64,000 nt of DNA from Actinomycetota bacterium (GTDB taxonomy: Bacteria > Actinomycetota > Acidimicrobiia > Spongiisociales > UBA4744): positions 44,828 to 108,827 of the forward strand of contig JAADGS010000090.1 in the NCBI GenBank assembly GCA_013152275.1, written 5' to 3'. The notes below the pieces were generated by a model. It did no database searches and had not been told where the DNA came from. It saw nothing but the letters and a program-made list of their open reading frames with translations. Shown in pieces: positions 1-8,356 of this stretch (position 1 is its first letter; the number at the start of each line of letters is the position of its first letter). The translations under genes and the position numbers were made by a program.

Positions 1-537
1 CAGCGCTTCACCGAAACGTTCATGCATCGCCGTGACGTCCTCGATGTCGTTCTCATCCAACTCGTATCCGGTATGCGACTGGACCTGATGCTCGGCTGAG
101 AGGCGGCGAATCGTTCTCCCGTCGACCGTTCCGGTGGCCTGGAGCGATGAGGATGGGTAGAAGACGCCACTCTCGGGAGGACCGTGGTTCCCTCGACCCT
201 GCTCGTCGATCACGATGATGTGGAAGTCGATCCTCTGGCCGGCCTGACTCGCCATGATGAAGTTCCAATCGGTACGATCGTCGGTCTCGACATCCTCGAA
301 GCCAGATCCGGCGAGTGCGTCACGCAGCTCCTGCACGTCTTCCCGTTGGATGACAGTATCGAGATCGGCATGCGGGCGCGTCTGCTCACCAACCGGCACG
401 TCGACGCCCCAGCCCCCATCCAGCCAGACGGCAAGACCGAGCTCATCGAACAGATCAACGTAACGGTGGACAACGTCCGCCGTCATCTCACGGCGTGGCG
501 CTGCGCCTTCATGCTGCTCCAGACCCATCACAACCAT
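1..537 (-). CDS. Aminoglycoside/lincosamide-type nucleotidyltransferase, partial at window edge
   Basis: The reading frame is open from the left window edge to an ATG at 537, about 179 codons, and lacks its C-terminus. The translation holds the nucleotidyltransferase signature WLDGGWGVD, followed by PHADLD, in which the two Asp would bind metal. A strand-rich segment with DFHIIVID follows. This matches the fold of LinA/LinB and AadA-like adenylyltransferases, which transfer a nucleotidyl group onto lincosamides or aminoglycosides. Many chromosomal members have unknown substrates, so resistance is not demonstrated. ATGs at 528 and 486 are also possible starts, and 486 gives the N-terminus MTADV common in the family; none has a clear ribosome binding site. 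It lies directly beside an IS110-type transposase remnant. Confidence 0.72.
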   Translation of the reverse strand, partial: MVVMGLEQHEGAAPRREMTADVVHRYVDLFDELGLAVWLDGGWGVDVPVGEQTRPHADLDTVIQREDVQELRDALAGSGFEDVETDDRTDWNFIMASQAGQRIDFHIIVIDEQGRGNHGPPESGVFYPSSSLQATGTVDGRTIRRLSAEHQVQSHTGYELDENDIEDVTAMHERFGEAL

Positions 538-579
538 TGAAGCGTAGGCATGGATACACGAACGGTGTCGGCGATCGAC

Positions 580-882
580 ACCTTCCTGTCACACCCCGGC
601 CGAATCTGCAGCGAAGCCGCGTTCGCGATGCTCGCCCGGGTCACACCGATCCCCGCGTCTTCCGAACTCACCACCAGACACCGGTTGACCAGGCGTGGCG
701 ATCGTCATCTCAACTCGGCCCAACACATCGTCGTGATCCAACACCAACGGCACGACACCCGACTCCGCGCCCACTTCGAGAAACGGCACGCCGAGGCCAA
801 AACCGACCGCGAAATCCGACGCTGCCTCAAACGCTAGATCGCCCGCGATCTTTGCCGCACCCTCAAAACGGACTTGACAACC
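580..882 (+). pseudogene. IS110-family transposase C-terminal remnant
   Basis: The frame reads SEAAFAMLARVTPIPASS, then the Gly-Asp-Arg/Leu-Asn motif RRGDRHLN, and ends in REIRRCLKR. This is the C-terminal transposase_20 domain of IS110/IS1110-type elements. An in-frame TAG at 835-837 interrupts it, and translation beyond the stop continues the family consensus (IARDLCRTLKTDLTT) to about 882. The whole N-terminal DEDD catalytic domain is absent. It is therefore a 5'-truncated relic with a nonsense mutation. IS110 elements have no terminal inverted repeats, so the original boundary cannot be placed. Confidence 0.75.
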
Positions 883-1436
883 AATAGGAGCGTCCTCTCA
901 GGAAATGGAGCCTCCGCAAAACCCGGACCGGCACACCCATCCAAGGTCTTCCCGGCTCCGCGTGGGAAGCCGCTCCGGTGCCCGTACACGCGCAAGATAG
1001 AAGTGAGTTCCCGGCCACAAACTGCCCGTCGACGACCTCGCCAAGATGTCGACTCCCGCATACTCCCCGTTGCCCGATTCGGCGGCGGGCACGAGATCTT
1101 CACGATGCCCTTGTCGCATCCTGTTCTCGACTTCCCATCGGTGGCATCACTGTGTTTCACAGGTGTTCCACCCGCACTATCGGCGGTCGTGCCACCGAAA
1201 GGAATCGGCGTTGTCGCCAATGTTTCATTGGGATATGACCCATGTTTCGCCCAGAGATGCAAAGAGCAGTCGAGACGGATTCTTGGCCGGCGAACAGGTA
1301 GCGCCTTGACGTGATACCGGCGAGCCGGACCGTACCTCTCGACACGCACGGCAGCCGGGAAGCTAGGCTGAATTGTCGTGTTACCGCCGCGGTCGATGAG
1401 AACCCGGCGGAACAGCGAGAGATCACATTCAAGCCA
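883..1436. other. Gene-free stretch between transposase relic and sugar ABC operon
   Basis: About 550 bases in which I recognise no gene on either strand. Open frames occur in both directions, but their products are rich in Arg, Ser and Pro and contain no domain I know. The right end must hold the promoter of the downstream sugar transporter operon. I see no convincing -35/-10 pair or operator palindrome. Confidence 0.4.
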
Positions 1437-1450
1437 GAAGGAGGCAAACA

Positions 1451-2779
1451 ATGGCATTATCCACCCGATGGGTGAGATGGCTCACGATGGGTGCGGTACT
1501 GGCCCTGTTGGTAACCGCCTGCAGCAGCGGCAGCAGCACTACCCAGGAGACATCCGCCACCACAGCTACCACGGCAGCCGCACAAACGGTCACCATCGAC
1601 GTGATGGGGGCGTTTCGAGGCGCCGAGGCCGACGACTTCCAGAAAGTCATCGACGTCTTTCAGAAGCAGAACCCCAACATCAAGGTGAATTACGAGGGTT
1701 CGGCCCAGTTCGAGACCGACATCCAGGTACGCGTCAAGGCAGGCAACCCGCCAGACATCGCCGCGTTCCCGCAGCCGGGAGCAGTGGCACAGTTCGCGCA
1801 ATCGGGTGATCTCGTGGCACTTCCCGGCTCGGTGGTCACCAGTATCAAGTCGAATTACCAGCCTGGATGGCTCGATCTTGGATCGGTCGACGGGACCCCG
1901 TACGGTGTGTTCCACCGGGTGAACGTCAAGGGCTTCGTCTGGTACAACAAGCCGGCATTCGATGCCGCCGGCTACACGGCACCCAAGACCTGGGACGAAT
2001 TCCAGAGCCTCCTCAACAAGATGAAGTCGAGCGGGACATCACCGTTCTGCATCGGAAACGAGTCCGGTGATGCGAGCGGTTGGCCGGGGACCGACTGGGT
2101 GGAGACCTACATGCTCCGCATGTACCCGTCCAGTGACTACATCGACTGGTACACCGGCAAGCTGAAGTTCGAGTCGACCCAGGTCGATACGGCCTGGTCC
2201 GATGTCGGAAAGATCTGGCTTGACCCGGACATGGCATACGGCGGACCAAAGACGATCGCCACCACCGGCTTCAAGGAGTCGGCCGCCATGCTCTTTGACC
2301 CCACACCGAAGTGCTGGCTCGTCATGCAGGGTTCCTTCGTGACCGGGTTCTTCCCGGACAGCGTCCAGAAGAACCTCGACTCCGAGCTCGGTGTCTTCGC
2401 ATGGCCGAAGATGGGCGACGTTCCATTCACACTCGAAGTGGGTGGCGACCAGTTCGTCATCTTCAAGGGCCACGAGAGCGACGCCGTGACGAAGTTCATG
2501 GAGTTCCTTACGACGCCGGCGTCGGCGGAGCCGTGGGCTGCGCTCGGAAACGCGCTGTTCCCCCACAAGGGCCAGAACCTGGACATCTATCCGAACAAGG
2601 TGATTCGGACTCTCGCCCAGGACCTGACCACCGCCGAGAGCGTCCAGTTCGACGCGTCGGACCAGATGCCGCCTGCGGTTAACCAGGCCTTCTGGAAAGG
2701 CGTGACCGACTGGGTCACAGGTACACCACTCTCGAAAGCCGAGAGCGACATCGATGCGGCATGGTCGAGCGGTAGCTGA
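1451..2779 (+). CDS. Sugar ABC transporter substrate-binding lipoprotein (family 1)
   Basis: Extracytoplasmic sugar-binding protein that would deliver its ligand to the two permeases encoded downstream. The first 24 residues are a lipoprotein signal peptide ending in LVTAC (Cys24 lipidated), followed by a Ser/Thr-rich linker to about residue 45. The rest is a type-1 solute-binding protein fold of normal length (442 aa). The region around DMAYGGPKTIATTGFKESA and the Trp-rich C-terminus resemble alpha-glucoside binding proteins of the AglE/ThuE group, so a di- or oligosaccharide ligand is plausible. The start is fixed by a strong AAGGAGG at about 1437-1443. A hairpin follows the stop codon, before the permeases. 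No sugar-specific ATPase is encoded nearby, so an MsiK/MalK-type ATPase elsewhere is probably shared. Confidence 0.88.
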   Translation: MALSTRWVRWLTMGAVLALLVTACSSGSSTTQETSATTATTAAAQTVTIDVMGAFRGAEADDFQKVIDVFQKQNPNIKVNYEGSAQFETDIQVRVKAGNPPDIAAFPQPGAVAQFAQSGDLVALPGSVVTSIKSNYQPGWLDLGSVDGTPYGVFHRVNVKGFVWYNKPAFDAAGYTAPKTWDEFQSLLNKMKSSGTSPFCIGNESGDASGWPGTDWVETYMLRMYPSSDYIDWYTGKLKFESTQVDTAWSDVGKIWLDPDMAYGGPKTIATTGFKESAAMLFDPTPKCWLVMQGSFVTGFFPDSVQKNLDSELGVFAWPKMGDVPFTLEVGGDQFVIFKGHESDAVTKFMEFLTTPASAEPWAALGNALFPHKGQNLDIYPNKVIRTLAQDLTTAESVQFDASDQMPPAVNQAFWKGVTDWVTGTPLSKAESDIDAAWSSGS

Positions 2780-2784
2780 CCCGA

Positions 2785-2825
2785 TTGGAGGGTGGGCCTC
2801 CCCGGAGGTCCACCCTCCAACTTTT
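2785..2825 (+). terminator. Strong hairpin between binding-protein and permease genes (attenuator)
   Basis: An inverted repeat begins six bases after the stop codon. The arm TTGGAGGGTGG pairs with CCACCCTCCAA, and inner CCTCC pairs with GGAGG, giving a stem of about 17 bp with a two-base loop. It is followed by CTTTTCT. It could act as a partial terminator or mRNA stabiliser so that binding protein exceeds permease, as is known for other ABC import operons. Confidence 0.7.
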
Positions 2826-2832
2826 CTGGACC

Positions 2833-3978
2833 ATGACTGAACAGAAGCACAAGGACGGCGCCAACAGCCGGATTCAAACCACGAATCGACGCGACACCCT
2901 CGTGGGGGTATTGCGGGCTGCCTGGCTGATCGGCGGACCCCTCCTCGTCGTCGCCGCCCTCGTCGGCGGATTCCTGTTCCTCAGAGACAATGCCCTGACC
3001 GCCCCCAAGCTCCTCGTCGCTGCGATCGCCATCGTATGGGGTGTGGGAGGCGTCATCGCCCTCTTCGCCCTTGCCGCCACCTACGTCGGGCACCTCCGGC
3101 TATCTGCACAGCAGCGTCTGTCTCCGTTCATCTTCGTCGGTCCCGCCGTCCTCGTCCTCGGCCTCTACCTGGTCTATCCGACCGTGGAGACCCTGTATCT
3201 ATCCTTTTTGGGCCCCAAGTCCCACCAGTTCGTAGGCTTGTCCAACTACATCTTCGCCTTCACCGACGAGTCGATGACCACGTCGTTCAGGAACAATGCT
3301 CTCTGGCTCATCTTTGGAACGGGGCTCAGTGTGGGGTTCGGACTACTCATCGCCGTCCTGGCAGAACGTACCGCCCACTGGTTCGAGCTCACGGTCAAGT
3401 CGATCATCTTCATGCCAATGGCGATCTCACTCGTCGGCGCCAGCATCATCTGGCTGTTCGTCTACGCCTACCGTCCGCCGGGGAGCCCGCAGATCGGCAT
3501 TCTCAACGCGGTCCTGACCGGTCTTGGTGGCCAACCTCAGGCGTGGCTGCTCGGTCAACCCTGGAACACGCTGTTCCTGATCGCCATTCTCATCTGGGGC
3601 CAGACGGGCTTCGCCATGGTCATCTTCTCGGCCGCGCTCAAAGGCGTCCCGCTTGAACTGGTGGAAGCGGGGCGAATCGACGGCGGCAACGAGTCTCGGA
3701 TCTTCTTCGCCATCACGCTTCCGTACATCCGGGGCACGGTCGTCATGGTCACCACGACAATCGTGATCTTCACGCTGAAGATCTTCGATATCGTGCTCAC
3801 CATGACTGGCGGCAACTACGGAACCCAGGTGATCGCCAACGCCTACTACGACCAGCAGTTCAAGTTCTTTCAACCTGGTCGGGCATCTGCCATCGCCATC
3901 GTCCTGCTATTGCTGGTGACCCCGGTGATGTGGTACAACCTCCGCAATTTCCGTAGTCAGACGGAGGCGTTTCGGTGA
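2833..3978 (+). CDS. Sugar ABC transporter permease, MalF/AglF type
   Basis: Integral membrane subunit of the sugar importer, 381 aa from the ATG at 2833. An open frame reaches back to 2785 but lies inside the hairpin, so I chose 2833; no good ribosome binding site is visible. Two N-terminal membrane segments precede a polar stretch, then the MetI-like core of about six helices follows. The EAA loop that contacts the ATPase is visible as EAGRIDGGNESRIFFAITLP near the C-terminal third. Length and helix count fit the MalF-like partner. The stop overlaps the GTG start of the next permease by four bases, so the two are translationally coupled. Confidence 0.87.
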   Translation: MTEQKHKDGANSRIQTTNRRDTLVGVLRAAWLIGGPLLVVAALVGGFLFLRDNALTAPKLLVAAIAIVWGVGGVIALFALAATYVGHLRLSAQQRLSPFIFVGPAVLVLGLYLVYPTVETLYLSFLGPKSHQFVGLSNYIFAFTDESMTTSFRNNALWLIFGTGLSVGFGLLIAVLAERTAHWFELTVKSIIFMPMAISLVGASIIWLFVYAYRPPGSPQIGILNAVLTGLGGQPQAWLLGQPWNTLFLIAILIWGQTGFAMVIFSAALKGVPLELVEAGRIDGGNESRIFFAITLPYIRGTVVMVTTTIVIFTLKIFDIVLTMTGGNYGTQVIANAYYDQQFKFFQPGRASAIAIVLLLLVTPVMWYNLRNFRSQTEAFR

Positions 3979-4850
3979 ACCCGACCAGCCGTCGACCTCT
4001 CGCCAGGGCCGCTGTCTACGGATCCCTCACGCTCATCGCGTTCCTGTGGATCCTGCCGACCGCCGGCTTGCTCGTCACCTCGTTCCGACACCTGACCGAC
4101 ATCAACCAGACAGGGTGGTGGTCCGCCATCCTTCATCCGGGATCGGCACATTTCACGGTCGCGAACTACGCGGCCGTGTTGGGAGCATCGGGCAATGCAG
4201 GGCAAATCGATCTGGGGAATGCCCTGCTCAACAGCATTGCCGTCACAATTCCCGCCACGATCATCCCGATCTTCATCGCGGCGCTGGCCGCCTACGGATT
4301 CGCCTGGATGCGGTTCCCGGGCCGTCTGATCCTCTTCACGATGGTGGTCGCCCTGCTCGTCATCCCGCTCCAGATCGCCCTGATCCCGATTCTCCGCCTC
4401 TATGTCTCGGGTGGTATCGCCGGCACCTACGTCGGCATCTGGTTCGCACACACGGGTTTTGGCCTACCGCTTGCCATCTACCTCATGTACACGTATATCT
4501 CGGCGCTTCCCAGGGACATCTTCGAGTCGGCGTTCGTGGATGGAGCGAACCACTTCACCGTGTTCACGCGGCTTGTTCTCCCCCTGGCGGTTCCGGCGCT
4601 TGCCTCATTTGCCATCTTCCAGTTCCTCTGGGTCTGGAACGATCTGCTCGTCGCACTCATCTTCCTGGGGTCCGGCCGCAACGTCGAGGTCCTCACCGTG
4701 CAGCTCCTCAACATGGTGGGCAGCTACGGTACGGACTGGCAACTTCTCACGGCGGGCGCCTTCATCTCCATGATCTTCCCACTCACCGTGTTCTTCGGCC
4801 TCCAGCGGTATTTCGTGCGAGGCCTCCTCACCGGCTCCGTCAAGGGCTGA
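3975..4850 (+). CDS. Sugar ABC transporter permease, MalG/AglG type
   Basis: Second membrane subunit, 291 aa, starting at a GTG that overlaps the preceding stop (GTGA). It has the MalG-like layout: one N-terminal membrane helix, a periplasmic-side loop, then the five-helix permease core. The EAA motif reads ESAFVDGANHFTVFTRLVLP. The protein ends shortly after the last helix with RYFVRGLLTGSVKG, typical of MalG-type permeases. With the upstream lipoprotein and permease it forms a three-gene transport operon without its own ATPase. No regulator is adjacent. Confidence 0.88.
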   Translation: MNPTSRRPLARAAVYGSLTLIAFLWILPTAGLLVTSFRHLTDINQTGWWSAILHPGSAHFTVANYAAVLGASGNAGQIDLGNALLNSIAVTIPATIIPIFIAALAAYGFAWMRFPGRLILFTMVVALLVIPLQIALIPILRLYVSGGIAGTYVGIWFAHTGFGLPLAIYLMYTYISALPRDIFESAFVDGANHFTVFTRLVLPLAVPALASFAIFQFLWVWNDLLVALIFLGSGRNVEVLTVQLLNMVGSYGTDWQLLTAGAFISMIFPLTVFFGLQRYFVRGLLTGSVKG

Positions 4851-5021
4851 GACGCTCCCCCTGCCCCTGCTCCACGGGGAGATGTGTACCGGTGGTTCTC
4901 TCGATGCACCATTCGTGCCGGACCCCGACTCAGGAAACTCGAATGTCCCCACTGATGAGACCCGGCGAGGCCACCCCTCCCGCCGCCCAAGATCACTTCG
5001 GCCCGACCGGCGGGCGCCGGT

Positions 5022-6029
5022 TCACGGGGTGGGGTGGTCCCTGAGCCAGGCTCGGAGCAGCTTCACATTCGCCTGGTGCTCTTTGTAGGTGACGGCATAG
5101 CGGGTCTCGCCCGAGTGCAAGTCGATGGTCACGTAGCCCGGCGGCGGGGCCAGGAAGGCGTCGAGCGACGCATCGTCTGGGGAACAGATCGGCGTGGGCG
5201 GCAGACCGTCGTGCCGGTACGAGTTGTACGGCTGGTCGGATGCCCGTTCCTCACTGGTGGTGAAGATCCGGTCCTCGGGCACGGGGTAGAGGATGATTGA
5301 ATCCATCTGCAAAGGCCCGCCGCCAGCCAGCCGGTTGGTGAGCACGCGCGCCACTCTGGGCTTCTCGTTCTGGTTGTACGTCTCCTTCTCGATCACCGAG
5401 GCGGCGGTCAGCACCCGGTGCCACTGATCCCGGGGAACGTTGCGCTCTTCGAGTTGCGCCACCCGGCGATCCACCATCGCCTGCACGATCTCCCCTGCGC
5501 TTGCACCGTCGGCCGGTTCGTAGGTGCCGGGCGCCAGCCAGCCCTCCGCGTTGCCGCCGGCCTCGGGCGGCAGCTCCACTTCGGCGATCGCCACCTCCAC
5601 CTCGGCGGTGTTGAATCCAAAAGCGGTGGCGATATCCGCCGCCAGGTGCTTGGTGAGAGCGCCGCCCGGAGCGACCGTGTCCGGCCCCGCAGTGGGTTTG
5701 GGTACTGGGGCGTACCCGCTCGCCGGCGAGGCCGGGGACACTGACGTAGTCGTCGTCGCCGGCGGTGCAGTGGTGGTGGTCGAGGGTGCGAAAGTGGTCG
5801 TCGTGGTGGTAGCGGGAGGCAAAGGCGCCGTAGCGGACCTGGGTGCGGGGTCCGGCGGCGAAGCTTCGGTCACGGAGGTCTCCGCCGCGACCAGTTCGTC
5901 CGGCACCGCGCCATCGCCGCTCTCGTCTCCCCCGCCGCCGAGCACCAACGCCAGAATCGCCGCCACCGCCAGCACCGCCAAGCCGGCCAAGGTCCATGCC
6001 AGAGATCTCGATCTCACAGACACCATCAT
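5022..6029 (-). CDS. mltG: Endolytic transglycosylase MltG-like (YceG) protein
   Basis: Membrane-anchored lytic transglycosylase expected to cut nascent glycan strands. A membrane helix near residues 10-32 is followed by an acidic and then a long Thr/Pro/Ala-rich linker. The YceG domain fills the C-terminal half. The catalytic Glu lies in ASVIEKET, and the family marks LQMDSIILYPV and YNSYRHDGLPPTPI are present. The LysM-like portion that normally precedes the catalytic part looks shortened. I chose the ATG at 6029 (335 aa); an in-frame TTG at 6047 would add six residues, and neither has a clear ribosome binding site. It stands alone, without the usual ruvX or aroE neighbours. Confidence 0.82.
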   Translation of the reverse strand: MMVSVRSRSLAWTLAGLAVLAVAAILALVLGGGGDESGDGAVPDELVAAETSVTEASPPDPAPRSATAPLPPATTTTTTFAPSTTTTAPPATTTTSVSPASPASGYAPVPKPTAGPDTVAPGGALTKHLAADIATAFGFNTAEVEVAIAEVELPPEAGGNAEGWLAPGTYEPADGASAGEIVQAMVDRRVAQLEERNVPRDQWHRVLTAASVIEKETYNQNEKPRVARVLTNRLAGGGPLQMDSIILYPVPEDRIFTTSEERASDQPYNSYRHDGLPPTPICSPDDASLDAFLAPPPGYVTIDLHSGETRYAVTYKEHQANVKLLRAWLRDHPTP

Positions 6030-6047
6030 GCCGCGGCCACGCAGCAA

Positions 6048-6964
6048 ACCTGAAATCAGGTTGATGATGCTCCGCTCGCTGTCGAAGAACCAGGCAAGCT
6101 GGTCCCGTCGGGACCGGAGTCAATCGAGTCTTCCGTGGCCACGTCCGAAAGGTCGAGCCCCTCGAACTCGACGCCTTCCACCGCCTTCCCTCATCATTGC
6201 GGTACAACCGGAGGGTGGCCGAATCTCCGGTTGGTCCAAGCGAATGCAGAAGGGGTGGAGCCCCCGTCCCTCAATATGGGATCGGTTGCGGAACGGCGCT
6301 ACAAGAGCTTTCAGAGTCGCGTTGTGGTCGTGGGCTCCAAGAGCGTGCCCAGATATCAGGTCAGTGAAGGCGCAGAAACCCCCGTCTACCAGGGGTTGCG
6401 CGTGGTGGGCAATACTGGGATCGAATCGGTGACATCTGCCGTGTGAAGGTTTCTGGAGGCCTTGGTGCGTCTGCGCAGAATCGGGGTGATAGGACGAGAA
6501 GCCTTGTGCACTATGGGTTTCCGGCTCTCATCGTTTCGCGTCTCTTCTCGGTGTTTCTCAGCATCATGTGGACGCGATGTGGTCGCGAGAACCGACCCCG
6601 AATCGGATGTGTCGTGGAACACTGCCTCGATGCGCACGGTGTATCTAATCTGGACGACAGGGCGCGGTCGGTCCCATCAGTCGCTCTTCACCCGCTGATC
6701 CGTACTCATTAGCACGGCTCCTCGCAATCTTGAGGACACGGCTGAAATCCATGCGGCACATCAATTCTCGCCGCTCACCGGTTTGCACCGGTTCCCGTCG
6801 TTTCTCAACCTCTCGCGGCCCAGGCCCAGTGTGTTCCACCGCCGGGTTTCGGCGACATCTTCCTGCTGTAGAAACCTGTGCGTCCTCGGCAGGCCGCGAT
6901 GAGTGTCTGATTGATGATGCAGGCGGTGTCGCGGGACGTTCCGGTTTCATACCGATGCGCGACC
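6048..6964. other. Gene-poor stretch with mobile-element scar
   Basis: About 900 bases between the MltG-like gene and a lipoprotein gene. All open frames are short and contain no domain I recognise. The only identifiable item is the tRNA-Val-like 3' fragment at 6403-6449. The context suggests old insertion and deletion. Confidence 0.45.
6403..6449 (-). pseudogene. tRNA-Val(CAC) 3'-half remnant
   Basis: Read on the minus strand, this stretch matches a tRNA from the anticodon loop to the end: loop TTCACAC (anticodon CAC), 3' stem strand GGCAG, variable bases, a T-arm with TTCGATC, acceptor strand ATTGCCC, then ACCA. It resembles actinobacterial tRNA-Val. The 5' half is missing: the expected CTGCC stem strand is replaced by unrelated sequence, and no GGGCAAT acceptor strand occurs in the next few hundred bases. 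The T-stem has two mismatches. A 3' tRNA fragment of this kind is what an attachment site leaves when an integrative element recombines at a tRNA gene. Confidence 0.6.
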
Positions 6965-7573
6965 TCAGCCTGATGGAACCGACCATGGAATGGCGGTTTC
7001 GTCCCCGCCAGGAACGATGACCTGCAAGACACGCCACCTGCCGCTAGGTGATTGCGCCAAGCGGAACCGGACTTCTCCATCGATCCCTGCAACGACGGAG
7101 GAAACCTCGATGTCGTCCCCCACCTGTGTCTCATCGCCTGGGGTGACATCACCGCTCAGATCGATGAGATACGCATCGTTGCGATCGGCAATCATCATGA
7201 CCTCGCTAAAGAGGTACCACCGGTCGGTGGTCTCGAGGTTGTCGAACGACAAGACTGAAGCTATCTCGGAACCCATGTCCGGCACGGCGTCAGTGTCAAT
7301 GACGTTGCGCCACTGCAACAGGTCGAATGAGGCCCCAAGAATCTCCTGGGTTCTCATGTCGAACGTGAGCCATACCGTCATGAAGTCATTCCGTGCAAAC
7401 GCATCGGCGAACGTCTCGACCGCCGCAGACGGAGACTCCAAATCAAGAGACTCGTAGAAGTTCACAGCGCCATCAGAATCGGACGACTCCGCAGTACATC
7501 CAGCCCCAATGAGACCCAGGACTACCACCAGCGCTACCGCTCCGACACTCGAACGAGAACGCGGTCTGGTCAT
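6965..7573 (-). CDS. Uncharacterised lipoprotein
   Basis: A predicted exported lipoprotein of 202 aa. The ATG at 7573 gives a classic signal peptide with lipobox LIGAGC (Cys26), followed by Ser/Asp-rich residues. The open frame extends further upstream but runs antisense over the SecA-tail fragment, so the lipobox start is preferred. The mature part is acidic, with no membrane helix and no cysteine beyond the lipobox. The segment SAAVETFADAFARNDFMTVW and the later strand-rich half recall NTF2-like or Mce-associated small domains, but I cannot assign a family. It sits between scar regions with no operon partner. Confidence 0.65.
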   Translation of the reverse strand: MTRPRSRSSVGAVALVVVLGLIGAGCTAESSDSDGAVNFYESLDLESPSAAVETFADAFARNDFMTVWLTFDMRTQEILGASFDLLQWRNVIDTDAVPDMGSEIASVLSFDNLETTDRWYLFSEVMMIADRNDAYLIDLSGDVTPGDETQVGDDIEVSSVVAGIDGEVRFRLAQSPSGRWRVLQVIVPGGDETAIPWSVPSG

Positions 7574-7647
7574 CTGGCCGTCGCCTGTGTCAAACACCGA
7601 GGGATCACACTTCCAAGTCTGACACATCGCCTTCCCATATCTGGCAT

Positions 7648-7746
7648 TTATGTTCGGCTGCCGGCCGCGCCATGGCAGTGCTTGTACTTGCGTCCCGACC
7701 CGCACGGGCACGGTTTGTTGCGTCCGACCTTCGTGTGGTTCGCTCC
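7648..7746 (-). pseudogene. SecA-type C-terminal zinc (SEC-C) fragment
   Basis: The minus strand encodes [19 protein letters not shown] and then ends in a TAA at 7648-7650. CxC...CH with this spacing is the zinc-binding SEC-C motif at the end of SecA and of some unrelated small proteins. A stop lies immediately upstream in frame at 7747-7749, so only about 32 codons remain. No start codon or ribosome binding site is evident. It abuts the integrase fragment on the opposite strand at about 7740, which suggests a deletion junction. Confidence 0.6.
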
Positions 7747-7940
7747 TCATCGCCGCCGGCGCCCATCCTCGCCACGTCAAGGAGCACCTCGGCCACTCGA
7801 GCATCCGCGTCACGATGGACGTCTACGGGCATCTCTACGAGGACTCCAAGGACGAAATCGCCCGGCGTCTGGAGGCTCATCGGGACAGGGAAATCGCCCG
7901 CCGAACGCGCCGCTGCACGAATTATCGCGCCCTCCCCGCG
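7740..7940 (+). pseudogene. Tyrosine recombinase (phage-type integrase) C-terminal fragment
   Basis: The frame reads [21 protein letters not shown] followed by DVYGHLYED. This is the end of a tyrosine-recombinase catalytic domain, with the box III His (HLGH) and the nucleophilic Tyr in VYGH. The upstream catalytic Arg and the HxxR motif are missing, and the homology begins abruptly at about 7740. The frame stays open until 8012, inside the adjacent tRNA-Asn gene. An integrase next to a tRNA is the usual arrangement of an integrated element, so this is probably what remains of one that used tRNA-Asn. Confidence 0.75.
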
Positions 7941-8000
7941 GCCTGCAGGCACGAAACGACCAAACACGAAAACTCCTGTCGGCACAAGGGCTTTCGATCG

Positions 8001-8073
8001 CTCCGGGGGTGAGACTCGAACTCACAACCTGCGGATTAACAGTCCGATGCTCTGCCAATTGAGCTACCCCGGA
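8001..8073 (-). tRNA. tRNA-Asn(GTT)
   Basis: The minus strand folds as a complete 73-nt tRNA. Acceptor strand TCCGGGG pairs with CCCCGGA and the discriminator base is G. The D-arm contains GCTCAATTGGCAGAGC, the anticodon loop is CTGTTAA (anticodon GTT), and the T-arm loop is TTCGAGT. The terminal CCA is not encoded. It appears intact, although integrase debris lies directly to its left. Confidence 0.95.
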
Positions 8074-8126
8074 TCGGAGAGGGATGGTACCACCGTAGAA
8101 TTGGGTCTCATACGAAGGGAGCAATG

Positions 8127-8339
8127 ATGAGATTTCGACTCGGACTGCTGCTCGGTTTCGCCCTCGGATACATTCTTGGCGCAAAGGCCGGCAGGGAACG
8201 CTACGAGCAGATCGTCAAAGCATGCCGTGGACTCACCGAAGTCGAGGGCGTCCAGAGCGCGACCGGCAAGGTGAAAGAGACCGTTGGCGAAGGGATGACG
8301 GCGGCGTCGCAGCTGATCCGGGACCGCATAGAGACCTGA
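8127..8339 (+). CDS. Small YtxH-like membrane protein
   Basis: A 70-residue protein with one N-terminal glycine-rich membrane helix (LGLLLGFALGYILGAKAG) followed by an amphipathic helix ending in RDRIET. This layout is typical of actinobacterial YtxH-domain proteins of unknown role, some of which are stress-linked. AAGGGAG lies just upstream. It favours the ATG at 8127 (five-base spacing) over the adjacent ATG at 8124. It converges with rpoD, with 17 bases between the stop codons. Confidence 0.7.
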   Translation: MRFRLGLLLGFALGYILGAKAGRERYEQIVKACRGLTEVEGVQSATGKVKETVGEGMTAASQLIRDRIET

Positions 8340-8356
8340 CCTCGCGACGCCCCGAC

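Noticed and set aside
834..1457. Long minus-strand open frame of about 207 codons upstream of the sugar transporter
   Set aside because: No recognisable domain, Arg/Ser-rich composition, and it would overlap the promoter region of the sugar operon and the transposase relic.
4851..5021. Possible terminator CTCCCC...GGGGAG after the sugar operon
   Set aside because: Only a six-base stem with a long loop and no U-tract; too weak to call.
6403..6760. tRNA-Val gene split by a group I intron
   Set aside because: No 5' tRNA half with GGGCAAT or a D-arm was found upstream on the minus strand, and the T-stem is mismatched, so a remnant fits better.
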